Part shown: positions 35,896 through 45,558 of the stretch, piece after piece | Layout of the letters: each line of letters opens with the position of its first letter | Position numbering within the stretch: position 1 is the first letter of the stretch | DNA from: Paenibacillus sp. JQZ6Y-1 | GTDB lineage: Bacteria; Bacillota; Bacilli; Paenibacillales; Paenibacillaceae | Length of the DNA: 64,000 nucleotides | Assembly (NCBI RefSeq): GCF_040719145.1 | Contig: NZ_JBFDUZ010000001.1 | Location: forward strand, 1,922,001-1,986,000 | Direction: 5' to 3' | Program-made: the position numbers and the translations under genes | The notes under the pieces: generated by a model | Database searches by the model: none | What the model was told of the DNA's origin: nothing | What the model saw: the letters and a program-made list of their open reading frames with translations, nothing else

Positions 35896-37326
35896 TTAGG
35901 AATGGATCTTTGCAGCCTGACGCTCTGCGGTATACCGATTCTCTGGTGCAGGCAGACCGAGATTCCCGCGCAGTGTGGCATGCTCATAATCGGTGCGATA
36001 CAAGCCCTTCTCCTGCAACAACGGAACGACTTGATCAATAAATTCACTCAACCCGTTCGGTGTACCACCGCCAACGATAAAGCCATCCGCTGCGCCAGCG
36101 AGGAACCATTCCTCTAGCTGATCGGCAATATGCTGCGCCGTTCCGATAAAGGTCGGTCGTGGCGTTGCCGCCTGTAGCGCCACTTCGCGCAGCGTCAGAC
36201 CTTTTTCCTTCGCATTGCGCTTTATGCTATCCGTTGTACTACGGAAGCTATTATCACCAAGATCGCCCAGCTCGGGGAATGGCTCGTCTAGCGGATATTG
36301 ACCAAAGTCATGATGCTCAAAATAACGTCCCAGATAAGCAATCGCATTGTCGATAGTGACCAGCTGGGCAACCTGCCAGTACTTGCGCTCTGCTTCTTCG
36401 TCCGTTTCCCCGATAATGACACTGATACCCGGCAGAATCAGCAGATCATCAGAGGTGCGTCCATACTGTGGCAATCGACCCTTTAGATCATTGTAAAAAT
36501 CCACTGTCTTTTCTAGACTGTCATGACGCGTAAATACAGCATCTGCCTGACTCGCCGCCAAATTCTTACCATCCTCCGATGAACCTGCCTGAAAAATAAC
36601 CGGTTGCCCCTGCGGCGAGCGACCAATATTGAGTGGTCCCTGTACGGAGAAATGCTCCCCTTGATGATTCAGTGTATGCAGCTTGTTCGGATCGAAAAAC
36701 TCACCGGTTTCCTTGTTACGGACAAATGCGTCCTCTTCCCACGAATCCCATAGCCCCTTAGTCACCTGCAAATATTCCTGTGCAATCCGGTATCGTTCTG
36801 GATGACTGGGATGCTCATCACGGCTAAAGTTACGTGCCGAGCCTTCCAGCGGCGATGTAACCACATTCCAGCCACCACGCCCGCCGCTAATATGATCCAG
36901 ACTGGCGAACTGACGTGAGACGGTAAACGGTTCGCTGTACGATGTGGATAGTGTACCAACCAGACCAATACGTGAAGTAACCGAAGCAAGTGCCGACAAC
37001 AGGGTAATCGGCTCAAAGCGATTCAGGAAGTGCGGAATCGACTTTTCATTGATATACAAGCCGTCCGCGATAAATAGGAAGTCGAATTTGCCCTGCTCCG
37101 CCTTCTGCGCTTGTTGACGATAGTAGTCAAAGTTGATACTTGCATCCACTGTAGCCTCAGGATGCCGCCAAGCCGACATATTGCCGCCTACTCCCTGAAT
37201 GATGGCACCCAGATGTAGCTGCTTGCCACGAGCATTAACGTGATTAGCCGCTGAGACAGCAGGTTGCTGATGGGTAGTCGAAGCTTGATATGAATTGGAT
37301 TGCGGATCATTGATAGAATGACTCAT
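35896..37326 (-). CDS. NtaA/SnaA/DszA-family FMN-dependent monooxygenase
   Basis: A 476-residue flavin monooxygenase of the NtaA/DszA group (related to YxeK and YtnJ). Landmarks are [61 protein letters not shown] and [14 protein letters not shown]. It uses FMNH2 and oxygen to open C-S or C-N bonds of small molecules. It begins two bases after the M20 stop, so the two are translationally linked. The YxeK-YxeP precedent (breakdown of N-acetyl S-(2-succino)cysteine) makes sulfur-compound salvage the best guess, though no reductase partner is encoded here. Confidence 0.9.
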   Translation of the reverse strand: MSHSINDPQSNSYQASTTHQQPAVSAANHVNARGKQLHLGAIIQGVGGNMSAWRHPEATVDASINFDYYRQQAQKAEQGKFDFLFIADGLYINEKSIPHFLNRFEPITLLSALASVTSRIGLVGTLSTSYSEPFTVSRQFASLDHISGGRGGWNVVTSPLEGSARNFSRDEHPSHPERYRIAQEYLQVTKGLWDSWEEDAFVRNKETGEFFDPNKLHTLNHQGEHFSVQGPLNIGRSPQGQPVIFQAGSSEDGKNLAASQADAVFTRHDSLEKTVDFYNDLKGRLPQYGRTSDDLLILPGISVIIGETDEEAERKYWQVAQLVTIDNAIAYLGRYFEHHDFGQYPLDEPFPELGDLGDNSFRSTTDSIKRNAKEKGLTLREVALQAATPRPTFIGTAQHIADQLEEWFLAGAADGFIVGGGTPNGLSEFIDQVVPLLQEKGLYRTDYEHATLRGNLGLPAPENRYTAERQAAKIHS

Positions 37327-37328
37327 AT

Positions 37329-38576
37329 TTATACATCCTCTCGTGTATAGGAAATGGAAGATAACGCATGTTTAGCAAACTGTACATGTAGTCGCGCACC
37401 TAGCAGCAATACATGTTCATCAATATCAAAACGTGGATGATGCAGCGGATACGCTTCTTGCTGATCCGGTGCTCGACAGCCAATAAAGGCAAATGCACCC
37501 GGTCGCTGCTCTGTGTACAAGGCAAAATCTTCACCCGCTAGCACAGGCTGCTCTAGCAGCTGCACGCCGTCTGCTCCAAATACATCCTTCGCTGCCAATT
37601 CCACCTGCCGTACGACATTAGGATCATTGCGTAGCACCGTACCTGTTCGCTGTACCACTTCAGCGGTTCCGCCCTGCTGCGCCGCAATCTGCTGGGCATA
37701 CTCTGCAATCGCTGACGTAATGCGCTCTACCGTCTGCGAATCAAAGGTACGAAATGTGCCTGTCAATTCACTTTTGCCAGCAATTGCATTTTTGACTGTA
37801 CCGGCGTGCAATGTACCGAACGATAACACCGCCGATTCTAACGGATCAATCATTGTCGCCATAAACAGCTTGATGTCATTGATAAAGCGTGCCGCCATGA
37901 TAATACTGTCCGAAGCGAGATGCGGTGTACTGTGATGTCCCGGCGTACCGCTGAAGGTGATTGTAAAATGACTAGATGCCGCCATTGCCGTACCCGGATG
38001 AATGCCAACCTGCCCTGTTTCTAGCTGTGGCCAAACATGAAGCGCAAATACCTGATCCACTTTCTCCAAAATACCGTCCTCGATCAGATCGCGCCCACCG
38101 CTGATCAAGCGTCCATCCAGTGGGGACGGAAGTGCTCCCTCCTCTGCCGGTTGAAAAGCAAATACAATCGTGCCATGCAGCTGTTCTCGTTCTGCCGATA
38201 AGACTCGCGCTGCACCGAGTAGCATCGCTGTATGCGCATCATGTCCACAAGCATGCATCACTCCTTCGTGTACCGATGCGTATGACGTTGTATTCTGCTC
38301 AGTAACCGGTAATGCGTCCACATCCGCGCGTAGTAGAATTACGGGTCCCGGCTCTGCCCCGCGCAGAATACCGATTACGCCTTTATGAAAATGATGTCCC
38401 ACCTGCTCATGCAGCTCTATATCCCATTTGCGAAGCAGACCAGCGATAAGCTTCATCGTCTCATCCACCTCAAACAGCAATTCTGGATAACGATGCAAAT
38501 GGCGGCGAATACGTGACAGATCACTTTCCAACGTGTCATATATTAGCCCTGCCGACGAGGATATATGATCCAGCAT
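37329..38576 (-). CDS. M20 family amidohydrolase (YxeP/hippurate hydrolase-like)
   Basis: A 415-residue zinc amidohydrolase that removes acyl groups from N-acylated amino acids or thiols. Metal ligands are seen in [15 protein letters not shown] and PAEEG, with [11 protein letters not shown] near residue 83 and the dimerisation domain around residues 195-310. AGGAGG precedes the ATG. It is the first gene of a five-gene operon with a flavin monooxygenase and a peptide-type transporter. A promoter at 38645-38673 and a CymR-like box at 38610-38635 lie upstream. The pairing suggests deacylation of an imported N-acyl substrate or intermediate. Confidence 0.9.
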   Translation of the reverse strand: MLDHISSSAGLIYDTLESDLSRIRRHLHRYPELLFEVDETMKLIAGLLRKWDIELHEQVGHHFHKGVIGILRGAEPGPVILLRADVDALPVTEQNTTSYASVHEGVMHACGHDAHTAMLLGAARVLSAEREQLHGTIVFAFQPAEEGALPSPLDGRLISGGRDLIEDGILEKVDQVFALHVWPQLETGQVGIHPGTAMAASSHFTITFSGTPGHHSTPHLASDSIIMAARFINDIKLFMATMIDPLESAVLSFGTLHAGTVKNAIAGKSELTGTFRTFDSQTVERITSAIAEYAQQIAAQQGGTAEVVQRTGTVLRNDPNVVRQVELAAKDVFGADGVQLLEQPVLAGEDFALYTEQRPGAFAFIGCRAPDQQEAYPLHHPRFDIDEHVLLLGARLHVQFAKHALSSISYTREDV

Positions 38577-38609
38577 CTCGTTCCTCCTCTCCTCATTTGC
38601 TTATTCATT

Positions 38610-38635
38610 TAATTCCTATCGAATAAATATGAATT
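38610..38635 (-). promoter_or_regulatory. CymR-like box upstream of the M20 operon
   Basis: The minus strand reads TATTTATTCGATAGGAATTA, containing the ATNGGAATT core that I recall for CymR (cysteine-responsive repressor) boxes of B. subtilis. It lies just downstream of the predicted -10 box, a position suited to repression. The match is by eye and moderate. Confidence 0.4.
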
Positions 38636-38644
38636 ATGACATTA

Positions 38645-38673
38645 AATGTATGCCTTATCTTCGTCAGCGTCAA
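38645..38673 (-). promoter_or_regulatory. Sigma-A promoter of the M20-monooxygenase-transporter operon
   Basis: TTGACG (38668-38673) and TACATT (38645-38650) are 17 bases apart on the minus strand, about 70 bases before the M20 start. Confidence 0.5.
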
Positions 38674-38740
38674 TGTATCTGCTAATAGATAAGATCAATC
38701 CGCTTATAGAATATATCAATACAAGTTCTTAGCATCTGTT

Positions 38741-38762
38741 AAGAATGTTTTAAAACATTCTT
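38741..38762. repeat. Perfect 22-bp palindrome upstream of the acyltransferase
   Basis: Each half is AAGAATGTTTT or its mirror, with no spacer. It lies about 110 bases before the acyltransferase start and about 70 bases beyond the -35 of the divergent operon, so it could be an operator for either gene. Confidence 0.6.
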
Positions 38763-38789
38763 GTGAATATTGGCGCAAAAGCATTAAGA

Positions 38790-38804
38790 ATTACACGTTG
38801 TAAT
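38790..38804. repeat. Short palindrome ATTACA-CGT-TGTAAT
   Basis: A perfect six-base inverted repeat with a three-base spacer, 66 bases before the acyltransferase start. It may be part of the promoter region or an operator half-pair with the 22-bp palindrome. Confidence 0.4.
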
Positions 38805-38870
38805 AGATACAGTGAAACACGCTGACGTGGAATATACGCCAGCAATTTTAGTTTGGAAAGGAACGTCGGC

Positions 38871-40163
38871 ATGACAACTTCAACTACTGTATCCAGCAAA
38901 AAAGAAAGACTCCCTCAGCTTCAGGTCGTGCGAGCCATCGCGATTATGGGCGTGATTACTGTGCATTCGACCTCATATGCCACCCTGAATATGCTGGCAT
39001 CAACACACTACTGGCTGTACAATTTTCTGAATATTTTCATGAAATTCGGAACCCCTACCTTTATCGCGCTCAGCAGCTTTGTTCTGTTTTATAACTATAT
39101 TGATCGTCCGTTGGATCGTACATTAGTCACTAGCTTTTATAAGCGCAGACTGCTATATATCGTTATTCCGTATGTAGTATTTTCACTGTTTTACTTTGGT
39201 TTTAGCCAGTATCTTAGTAGTAGCCCATCCTCTCTGCATGAGATGACAACGAGCTTTATCCATAAGCTGCTAACGGGTAAGGCGTATACCCATCTGTATT
39301 TTGTGTTTATCAATATGCAGTTTTACATTTTGTTTCCACTATTTCTGTGGCTGTTCAAGTCCTCACCACGTGTTGCTCGCTGGGCGATACCGCTCGGATT
39401 GCTGCTGCAATGGGCATTCGTGCTAGGGAACAAGTATTATTTTCAGGTGGATAATCGAGGTAGCTGGTCGCTGTCATATTTCTCCTATTATATGCTGGGT
39501 GCAACGCTTGGTATCTATTACAACCAGTTAAAAATATGGCTGATCATTTGTCGTAACCATATATCTGCTGCTCGAATCGGAGTATGGTTACTGCTATGGA
39601 TGATATGGCTAGGAAGCGGTCTAACGCATGTGTATATGTGGTATGAGAATCGCTTGTACGACATATCGTATCATTCTACTTTATTTGATCTGTTTTATAG
39701 TCTGTATGCTTTTACAAGTGTGCTAGTACTGCTGCAATTGTCCTTTCTGTTATATCGTGGCGGACGCTCATTGACGGGGCGTGTATTGGCACGACTTGGT
39801 TCATTGTCGTTCGGAATATATCTGATTCATCCATTCTTCCTGCTTCTGTACCGCAGATTGATACCGGAATCGGGGTATTCGTTACTGGAGCATGCGTGGT
39901 ATGCTGGCGGATTCCTTACTGCACTGCTATGCTCGTGGTTAGTCGTTTATCTCGCCGCCCGCTATATTCCGCTGGCTTGGCTGGCATTTGGTAGTCTGCC
40001 GAAGATAGGCGCATCGTCTACATCAGCAACCAGCCGATCCACCATGTCATCTGAATCGCATACATCCTCGTCGTCAACGACAACGACTGCATCTATTTCA
40101 TCGCCAGCGATCCAAACGATGACAAAGAATCACACACCTACAACCGATACGACATATCGTTGA
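38871..40163 (+). CDS. Acyltransferase 3 family membrane protein with Ser/Thr-rich tail
   Basis: A 430-residue membrane O-acyltransferase with about ten hydrophobic segments. The N-terminal LQVVRAIAIMGVITVHSTSYA carries the family histidine, and FMKFGTPTFIALSSFVLFYNYID is the second block; the layout resembles WecH/OatA-type membrane domains without an attached SGNH domain. The final 55 residues are almost entirely Ser, Thr and small residues, a low-complexity tail not needed for the fold. The ATG is chosen by the AAAGGAA spacing. It is divergent from the M20 operon and its acceptor is unknown. Confidence 0.85.
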   Translation: MTTSTTVSSKKERLPQLQVVRAIAIMGVITVHSTSYATLNMLASTHYWLYNFLNIFMKFGTPTFIALSSFVLFYNYIDRPLDRTLVTSFYKRRLLYIVIPYVVFSLFYFGFSQYLSSSPSSLHEMTTSFIHKLLTGKAYTHLYFVFINMQFYILFPLFLWLFKSSPRVARWAIPLGLLLQWAFVLGNKYYFQVDNRGSWSLSYFSYYMLGATLGIYYNQLKIWLIICRNHISAARIGVWLLLWMIWLGSGLTHVYMWYENRLYDISYHSTLFDLFYSLYAFTSVLVLLQLSFLLYRGGRSLTGRVLARLGSLSFGIYLIHPFFLLLYRRLIPESGYSLLEHAWYAGGFLTALLCSWLVVYLAARYIPLAWLAFGSLPKIGASSTSATSRSTMSSESHTSSSSTTTTASISSPAIQTMTKNHTPTTDTTYR

Positions 40164-40353
40164 TCTTCTCACTATATGAATCGTAAGCAAATCATCTGTA
40201 GAACTTCTGCCTACTAGCGAATGAATCTGTATACATTGGTCGTTATATTCCCAGCATCCCTATCCCGTTCATGCCATGTTCATACACCCATTGTATGATC
40301 ATCTCATATGAGATGCTGCTGGATTCCACTATTAGCAGTGCGGGAGGATACGA

Positions 40354-41055
40354 ATGATGACACAAGGTAAAATATTGCTTGTCGATGATGAGCCAGATAT
40401 CGTCAAGCTGATGCAGATTTATTTGCAATATGAAGGGTACGATCTGTTAACTGCGACGGATGGACAGCAGGCGCTAGATGTGGTTGCCGCCGAGCAGATT
40501 GATCTGATGGTGCTGGATGTGATGATGCCAAGGCTAGATGGCATTCAGACCTGTATGCAGATTCGCGAAAAAGAACATTTTCCCATTATTATGCTGTCCG
40601 CCAAAGGGCAGGATATGGATAAAATCACTGGGCTTAGTGTAGGAGCAGATGATTATGTTACCAAGCCGTTCAATCCGCTCGAACTGGTTGCACGCATTAA
40701 GTCTCAGCTACGTCGCGCGCAAAGCTATACGCCACAGATCAGCACATCAAGCGAACAGATTGAGCTAGGTCCACTTCATATCGATGTGACCAATCATGAG
40801 GTCTTTGTACATGGCGAGCCAGTACGTCTAACTCCGCGCGAGTTTGCCATTTTGCTGCTGCTTGTTCGCCATCCGGGGCAGGTGTTCAGTACCGAGCATA
40901 TATACCAGAAGGTATGGAAAGAAGACTATATGGATTCACCCAATACTGTAATGGTGCATATCCGTAAAATACGCGAAAAAATTGAGTCTAACCCGCGCCA
41001 GCCCCATTACCTCAAAACGGTCTGGGGCATCGGCTATAAGATTGAACATCTGTAA
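40354..41055 (+). CDS. OmpR/PhoB-family response regulator
   Basis: A 233-residue two-domain regulator. The receiver domain has the acidic pair DDE near residue 11, phospho-acceptor D55 in LMVLDVMMPR, and K in YVTKPFNPLEL. The C-terminal winged-helix domain has VRLTPREFAILLLLVRHPGQV and VMVHIRKIREKIE. It is followed by a histidine kinase 102 bases downstream on the same strand, with VanR/VanS-like architecture. GGGAGG supports the start. Targets are unknown; the neighbouring acyltransferase is one candidate, suggesting cell-envelope control. Confidence 0.94.
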   Translation: MMTQGKILLVDDEPDIVKLMQIYLQYEGYDLLTATDGQQALDVVAAEQIDLMVLDVMMPRLDGIQTCMQIREKEHFPIIMLSAKGQDMDKITGLSVGADDYVTKPFNPLELVARIKSQLRRAQSYTPQISTSSEQIELGPLHIDVTNHEVFVHGEPVRLTPREFAILLLLVRHPGQVFSTEHIYQKVWKEDYMDSPNTVMVHIRKIREKIESNPRQPHYLKTVWGIGYKIEHL

Positions 41056-41157
41056 ATGATCGTAACAATTGAATACCATCTATTGTTCAACCGATTCTCC
41101 ATCCCTTGCAACACCTATTACAAAACCATCATGGACTTAGGAAAAGAGTGACTAGAT

Positions 41158-42270
41158 ATGATTCCTCGACGTCTCGATACACTAGGCTGGCGCATGACGT
41201 TCTATAGTCTCGTTGCCATCGGCTGTGCAGCCGCTATCGTATTCGCCGGATATGTAGGCGCGCGTATGCTGCTTTGGTTTCATCCGCCGCTGCCCGAGCC
41301 TGCACTGTATATTAATGTGATTCGCTGGTGTGTCAATAATATCGGCTTTGGACCAGTAATGATCCTTTGTTTTATCCCGTTCTATATGCTGTTCCTGCAT
41401 CGCTTCTCGCGCCCACTGCTACAGCAAATGCGTCAGCTCAGTAACGGTATGAGTATGGTCGCAGATGGTAATACCGCACATCGACTACCCGTATCGTCTA
41501 ACGATGAACTGGGCAGATTGTCATCCCAGTTGAATCATATGCTGGATCAACTTCAGCATGCAATGAATGAGGAACGCACCGCGCTACAATCGCAAAATCA
41601 TCTAATTACTAGCGTTTCCCATGATCTACGTACACCACTCACTTCAATTATTGGCTTTCTTGGTTATGTAGAAAGCGACCGGTATCGCGACGAGATTGAG
41701 CTGCGCCATTATGTGCATATCGCCTACGAGAAATCACGAACGATGCAAAAGCTGCTTGAGGATCTACTAGACTATACACGCATCACCTATCATGCCCAAC
41801 CTCTGCAATGCACAAACCTGAATGTGGTACAGCTATTGGAACAATTGACTGAGGAGTGCGTGCCTATGCTGGAAGAAGCGGGGATGGAATATCATCTTAC
41901 ATCCTCATCCCCCGTACTCATGGTATCGGGTAACGGTGAGGAGCTAGTACGCTTATTTGAAAATGTGATCTCCAATGCGGTGCGTTATGGCAGCTCTGGA
42001 CATTGGCTTGATATTCAGCTAGAACAGCGACAAGGGCAAATTATGATTCGATTCACCAATTACGGTCAGCCGATTCCGCCAGAGGCACTGCCCTATCTAT
42101 TTGATCGCTTCTATCGCGCAGATGCTGCACGTTCCGGTTATAGCAACGGAAGCGGTCTTGGTCTTGCCATTGTGAAAAGTATTGTCGAGCGTCATCATGG
42201 TAGCGTGTCTGTACAAAGCCATGCTGCTGAAACCTACTTTGACATTGCATTGCCTGTCGCATCATCCTAA
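41158..42270 (+). CDS. Two-component sensor histidine kinase
   Basis: A 370-residue membrane kinase with two transmembrane segments (residues about 15-40 and 62-82), only a short outer loop, a HAMP linker, a HisKA domain with the phospho-acceptor in SVSHDLRTPLTSIIGF, and a HATPase domain with ENVISNAVRYG, PYLFDRFYRAD and GSGLGLAIVKSIVERHHGS. The small extracytoplasmic loop suggests intramembrane sensing, as in kinases responding to envelope stress or antibiotics. The ribosome binding site AAGAGTGA is moderate. It forms a pair with the regulator upstream and ends at 42370-42418. Confidence 0.94.
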   Translation: MIPRRLDTLGWRMTFYSLVAIGCAAAIVFAGYVGARMLLWFHPPLPEPALYINVIRWCVNNIGFGPVMILCFIPFYMLFLHRFSRPLLQQMRQLSNGMSMVADGNTAHRLPVSSNDELGRLSSQLNHMLDQLQHAMNEERTALQSQNHLITSVSHDLRTPLTSIIGFLGYVESDRYRDEIELRHYVHIAYEKSRTMQKLLEDLLDYTRITYHAQPLQCTNLNVVQLLEQLTEECVPMLEEAGMEYHLTSSSPVLMVSGNGEELVRLFENVISNAVRYGSSGHWLDIQLEQRQGQIMIRFTNYGQPIPPEALPYLFDRFYRADAARSGYSNGSGLGLAIVKSIVERHHGSVSVQSHAAETYFDIALPVASS

Positions 42271-42369
42271 CGTATAGAAGCAGCATATTCTGCCTGCTAC
42301 CAATAGATTGACATGTTAATACTATGCCTCACAATCAGAATATCCATCTCTCCATCTATCCACTACATC

Positions 42370-42418
42370 AAAAAGGCTGCGATTCATCATGCTTGTGCAT
42401 GAAGAATCGCAGCCTTTT
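42370..42418. terminator. Bidirectional terminator
   Basis: AAAAGGCTGCGATTC pairs with GAATCGCAGCCTTTT, with an inner ATGC/GCAT stem. It separates the histidine kinase from the convergent diguanylate cyclase. Confidence 0.9.
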
Positions 42419-42472
42419 GTACAGAATATGTCTATTCATTTGCTGAATGACACATTCATCTGCTCATTCTAT

Positions 42473-44077
42473 TTAATGCTTGTTGTGTGAAGGATGAGGG
42501 TCCAACATCATCTCTTTGGAAAAGACGGTTGTCCGGTTTCTACCCTCGCGTTTGGATGTGTATAACGACTCATCTGCTTTGGCAATGAGATCTGTCGGAG
42601 AGTCGCCCTGTTCTGGAAATACCACAATACCGAGCGAGACGGTAATCAATTGTCCCGAAGGTCCCGGCGTACTGCTAACCAGCTGACGCAAACGCTCTGC
42701 CACAATATAAGCACGCGTTATGTTACAGCCACGCAGCAGAATGCCAAGCTCCTCACCACCATATCGGAAGCAGAGATCACCCTCACGCGATACATTCCGC
42801 ATCGTTGACGCTAAAAATTGAATCACGCGGTCACCGACCAGATGCCCGTACGTATCATTCACCTGTTTGAAATGATCAATATCAACCATAATCAATGCAA
42901 ACGGCTCTGTATCCAGACACCATGCTTCTAGCGTTGCATCAAAGTTACGCCGATTCGCAAGCCCTGTTAAGCCATCTAGTGCCGTTTCATTCCGTAGCTT
43001 GTTGATGTACTTTTGCAGCTGCCGAGTCGTTAAACGCAGACTATTATACAGCAACTTGATCTCATACGTAGCTGAACGAACCGGTGGCAGCTCACCAGAG
43101 TTCCATTCGGAGAGCATCTTGTCAGAATAATCCGCCAACCTGTTCAGTGGACGAACCACCAAATAAGTCAGCACCCAGCCAGCCGCCAACGTGATCAGCA
43201 GTAGCGGTAACGATTGTAGCGTACTGCTCTGCAATAGATTATTCAGCGGATCTTGGATCACGTTCGCCGGTGTCTGCGATACAATGCCCCAGCCAGACTT
43301 CATATTGTACGCATAACCGGCATAATACTCTGCCCCGTTCATATCCGTATACGTTACGGAACCGTTGAGACCAGCAATGACCTTCCAAACCGCTTCATTA
43401 GAAGCGACATTTTTGCCAATCATCGCAGAATCTGGATGAAAAATAACATTCCCTTTGGAATCGACTGCAAATACATAAGAGCCGTCACTGTCATAATCCT
43501 GCTGCAGTATGAGCTGCATCATATTCGACTGGTGCAAATAGATCGTTCCGGCAATATATCCATAATAGTTGTTGTTTTTATCAAATAATGGACTGGTCAC
43601 TAGCACAAGCAAATTACCCGTCTGTCCGACAAAGGGATCGGTAACCATATTTTCGCGTGCTTTCACAATGGCACGACTTGCATCGCTGTCCAGCTTTTGT
43701 CCAATTTTCAAATTGAGATTGGTTGGTGCAACCCCCGTTAAGGTAAAGTCATTGCGTACCACGGTCAAGGAATTGAAGTATTCACTGTTGGTCATATACA
43801 AATCATCCAGCCGCGCCTGATCGATACGACCGTCACGCTTCCACATATCCGCCATGGAACTAATACTTTTCTGAATGCGTTCCAGCAAATCGCCGGTTGT
43901 AGCGGACAGATCCATAGCACGATCATAATTGCCGCTCAAATAATTATTGACCAGGGATTGTTTACTAACATTGTAAGCGGAATGAATGGAAATGATCATT
44001 GTGAGTACAATGGATACGACAATAATAAAACTGACGATAGTAACAAGCTTAAACCCCTTTTTAGGATATAAACTCAA
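42473..44077 (-). CDS. Membrane-bound sensor diguanylate cyclase (Cache-HAMP-GGDEF)
   Basis: A 534-residue protein with a first membrane segment (residues about 10-32), an extracellular sensing domain of double-Cache type (about 35-290, with DSDGSYVFAVDSKGNVIFHPDS and YYAGYAYNMKSGWGIVSQTP), a second segment, a HAMP-like linker and a GGDEF domain. The active-site motif is GGEEL instead of GGEEF; catalytic Gly and Glu are present, so it is probably still active. I chose TTG at 44077, which follows AGGTGG by nine bases and gives a normal MSLYPKKGFKLVTIV start; a longer frame with ATG upstream has no ribosome binding site. Confidence 0.88.
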   Translation of the reverse strand: MSLYPKKGFKLVTIVSFIIVVSIVLTMIISIHSAYNVSKQSLVNNYLSGNYDRAMDLSATTGDLLERIQKSISSMADMWKRDGRIDQARLDDLYMTNSEYFNSLTVVRNDFTLTGVAPTNLNLKIGQKLDSDASRAIVKARENMVTDPFVGQTGNLLVLVTSPLFDKNNNYYGYIAGTIYLHQSNMMQLILQQDYDSDGSYVFAVDSKGNVIFHPDSAMIGKNVASNEAVWKVIAGLNGSVTYTDMNGAEYYAGYAYNMKSGWGIVSQTPANVIQDPLNNLLQSSTLQSLPLLLITLAAGWVLTYLVVRPLNRLADYSDKMLSEWNSGELPPVRSATYEIKLLYNSLRLTTRQLQKYINKLRNETALDGLTGLANRRNFDATLEAWCLDTEPFALIMVDIDHFKQVNDTYGHLVGDRVIQFLASTMRNVSREGDLCFRYGGEELGILLRGCNITRAYIVAERLRQLVSSTPGPSGQLITVSLGIVVFPEQGDSPTDLIAKADESLYTSKREGRNRTTVFSKEMMLDPHPSHNKH

Positions 44078-44193
44078 TGTTCCATCCCACCTGGCAATAA
44101 AATAGTATATCAGCTTCATCATAACACACTGCTGAAAAGAAGGGAACGCAAAAGAACAGTATCCCCTCTTTAATGAATTCGCCATCATTCAGC

Positions 44194-44235
44194 AAAAAAC
44201 CTTCTGCGTATACGTGCATACGTATCTGCAGAAGG
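44194..44235 (-). terminator. Terminator of the TrxB-like oxidoreductase gene
   Basis: CCTTCTGC (44200-44207) pairs with GCAGAAGG (44228-44235) around an inner partly palindromic loop. Six T follow on the minus strand. Confidence 0.8.
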
Positions 44236-44263
44236 CATGTTTGCCCATATACGGGGTATCTAG

Positions 44264-45232
44264 TTAAGAGTGAATCGTATGCTGCTGTCGATTCGCTTGT
44301 TGAGGATGCTCTTGATTCATTTTATGCAAGGTTTTATTGATCCAAATTGCTGCCTGCGCGCCTTCGCCCATAGCGATATTCGCTTGTTCGGAATGCGCCG
44401 CCAAGTCACCAGCCACCCATACATTGTCGATATTGGTCATTTTGGAGCGTGGATGTGGCTCAATATGGTGATTGTGCAGCGTCTCGACTCCCAGCTGCTC
44501 CGCCAGCTCTGAATTGACATGATTGCCACCAAAAGCGATAAACCCGCGCTCTGCTTCCAGCAGCTTGCCATCCTCCAATTCTACACTTTCCAATATTCCG
44601 CCTTCTCCATGATGCACCTGTTGAATAGCCGATTCGATATATTCGATTCCCAATTCACGCAGACGCTCCATCGTTTCTGGCTTGAATGGCTTACTCTCAT
44701 GATTGACATAGACCAGTTGATCCGTACGAGCAGATAAGATCAATGCCATCTGCGCACCTGCCTCGCCTGCCCCCAGTACCAAGGTACGCCGCCCTTCAAT
44801 CTCATAACCATCGCAATCGGGGCATACATACACACTATGACCTAACGTTTGCATCAAACCCGGCAGACGTGGAAAACGATCAATCAATCCCGTTGCTAGC
44901 AATAGTGTGCGTGCACGGTAGCTTTCTCCTTCTGCGCCTTTGAGTAGAAAGTGATCCTCTTCCTTCTTCGCCTCGATTATACGGTCGGCATGGAACTCAA
45001 CGCCAAGCGGCTCCGCCTGACTACGTCCAAGTTTGCGTAATTCATCGCCAGAGATTCCATTGGGAAATCCCAGTATATTGCCGTAATTCTGACAAAAGGT
45101 AGAGCGCCCTTTGCCTGCATCAATCACCAGAACGCGATGAGCCGAATAACGTCCCAGCTGTATCGCTGCCTGCAAACCGGCAATACCTCCTCCTACAATA
45201 ATGCAATCATATCTTGTATTACTATCAATCAT
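44264..45232 (-). CDS. Thioredoxin reductase-like NAD(P)/FAD oxidoreductase
   Basis: A 322-residue flavoprotein with an N-terminal FAD motif GGGIAGLQAAIQ, the redox-active CPDC (C137 and C140) followed by DGYEIEG, a second nucleotide site VLGAGEAGAQMA and the C-terminal AGDLAAHSEQANIAMGEGA block. This is the TrxB/AhpF-like layout. It is a separate gene with no thioredoxin beside it, so the electron acceptor is uncertain. AGGAGG supports the ATG. An inverted repeat TAGGTA...TACCTA at 45306-45331 in the upstream region could hold a redox-responsive regulator. Confidence 0.9.
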   Translation of the reverse strand: MIDSNTRYDCIIVGGGIAGLQAAIQLGRYSAHRVLVIDAGKGRSTFCQNYGNILGFPNGISGDELRKLGRSQAEPLGVEFHADRIIEAKKEEDHFLLKGAEGESYRARTLLLATGLIDRFPRLPGLMQTLGHSVYVCPDCDGYEIEGRRTLVLGAGEAGAQMALILSARTDQLVYVNHESKPFKPETMERLRELGIEYIESAIQQVHHGEGGILESVELEDGKLLEAERGFIAFGGNHVNSELAEQLGVETLHNHHIEPHPRSKMTNIDNVWVAGDLAAHSEQANIAMGEGAQAAIWINKTLHKMNQEHPQQANRQQHTIHS

Positions 45233-45558
45233 ATGGGAACCTCCTAGAGTTTGGATATGGAGTATATATTCATAACGATGCTTATACGTTAATATGTAAA
45301 CCTTCTAGGTAATATGAAACGGTAATACCTAATATATTAAAGGATCATTTCCTAATATGCCGATCGGCAATCTATTGTATGCCTTTTCATAAATTGATAT
45401 AAAAAATCCCATCGCCGCGATGCAATCGCAAACGATGGGATATAAAGTACTATTCGGTAAGAACATCCGTACGTATACAACAATCTGTGCTTGTATAGCG
45501 AATGGATTCAATGAATAGACATTCCTACTCACCGTACAGATGATGGATTGGTTAGCCT
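45233..45558. other. Intergenic region upstream of the TrxB-like gene
   Basis: This 326-base gap holds the terminator of the GT39 gene (45401-45441) and an inverted repeat TAGGTA (45306-45311)/TACCTA (45326-45331) with a 14-base spacer, 74 bases from the TrxB-like start. No gene is seen. Confidence 0.5.
45401..45441 (-). terminator. Terminator of the GT39 gene
   Basis: ATCCCATCG (45406-45414) pairs with CGATGGGAT (45433-45441), with an inner GCGAT/ATCGC stem. Six T follow on the minus strand. Confidence 0.85.
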
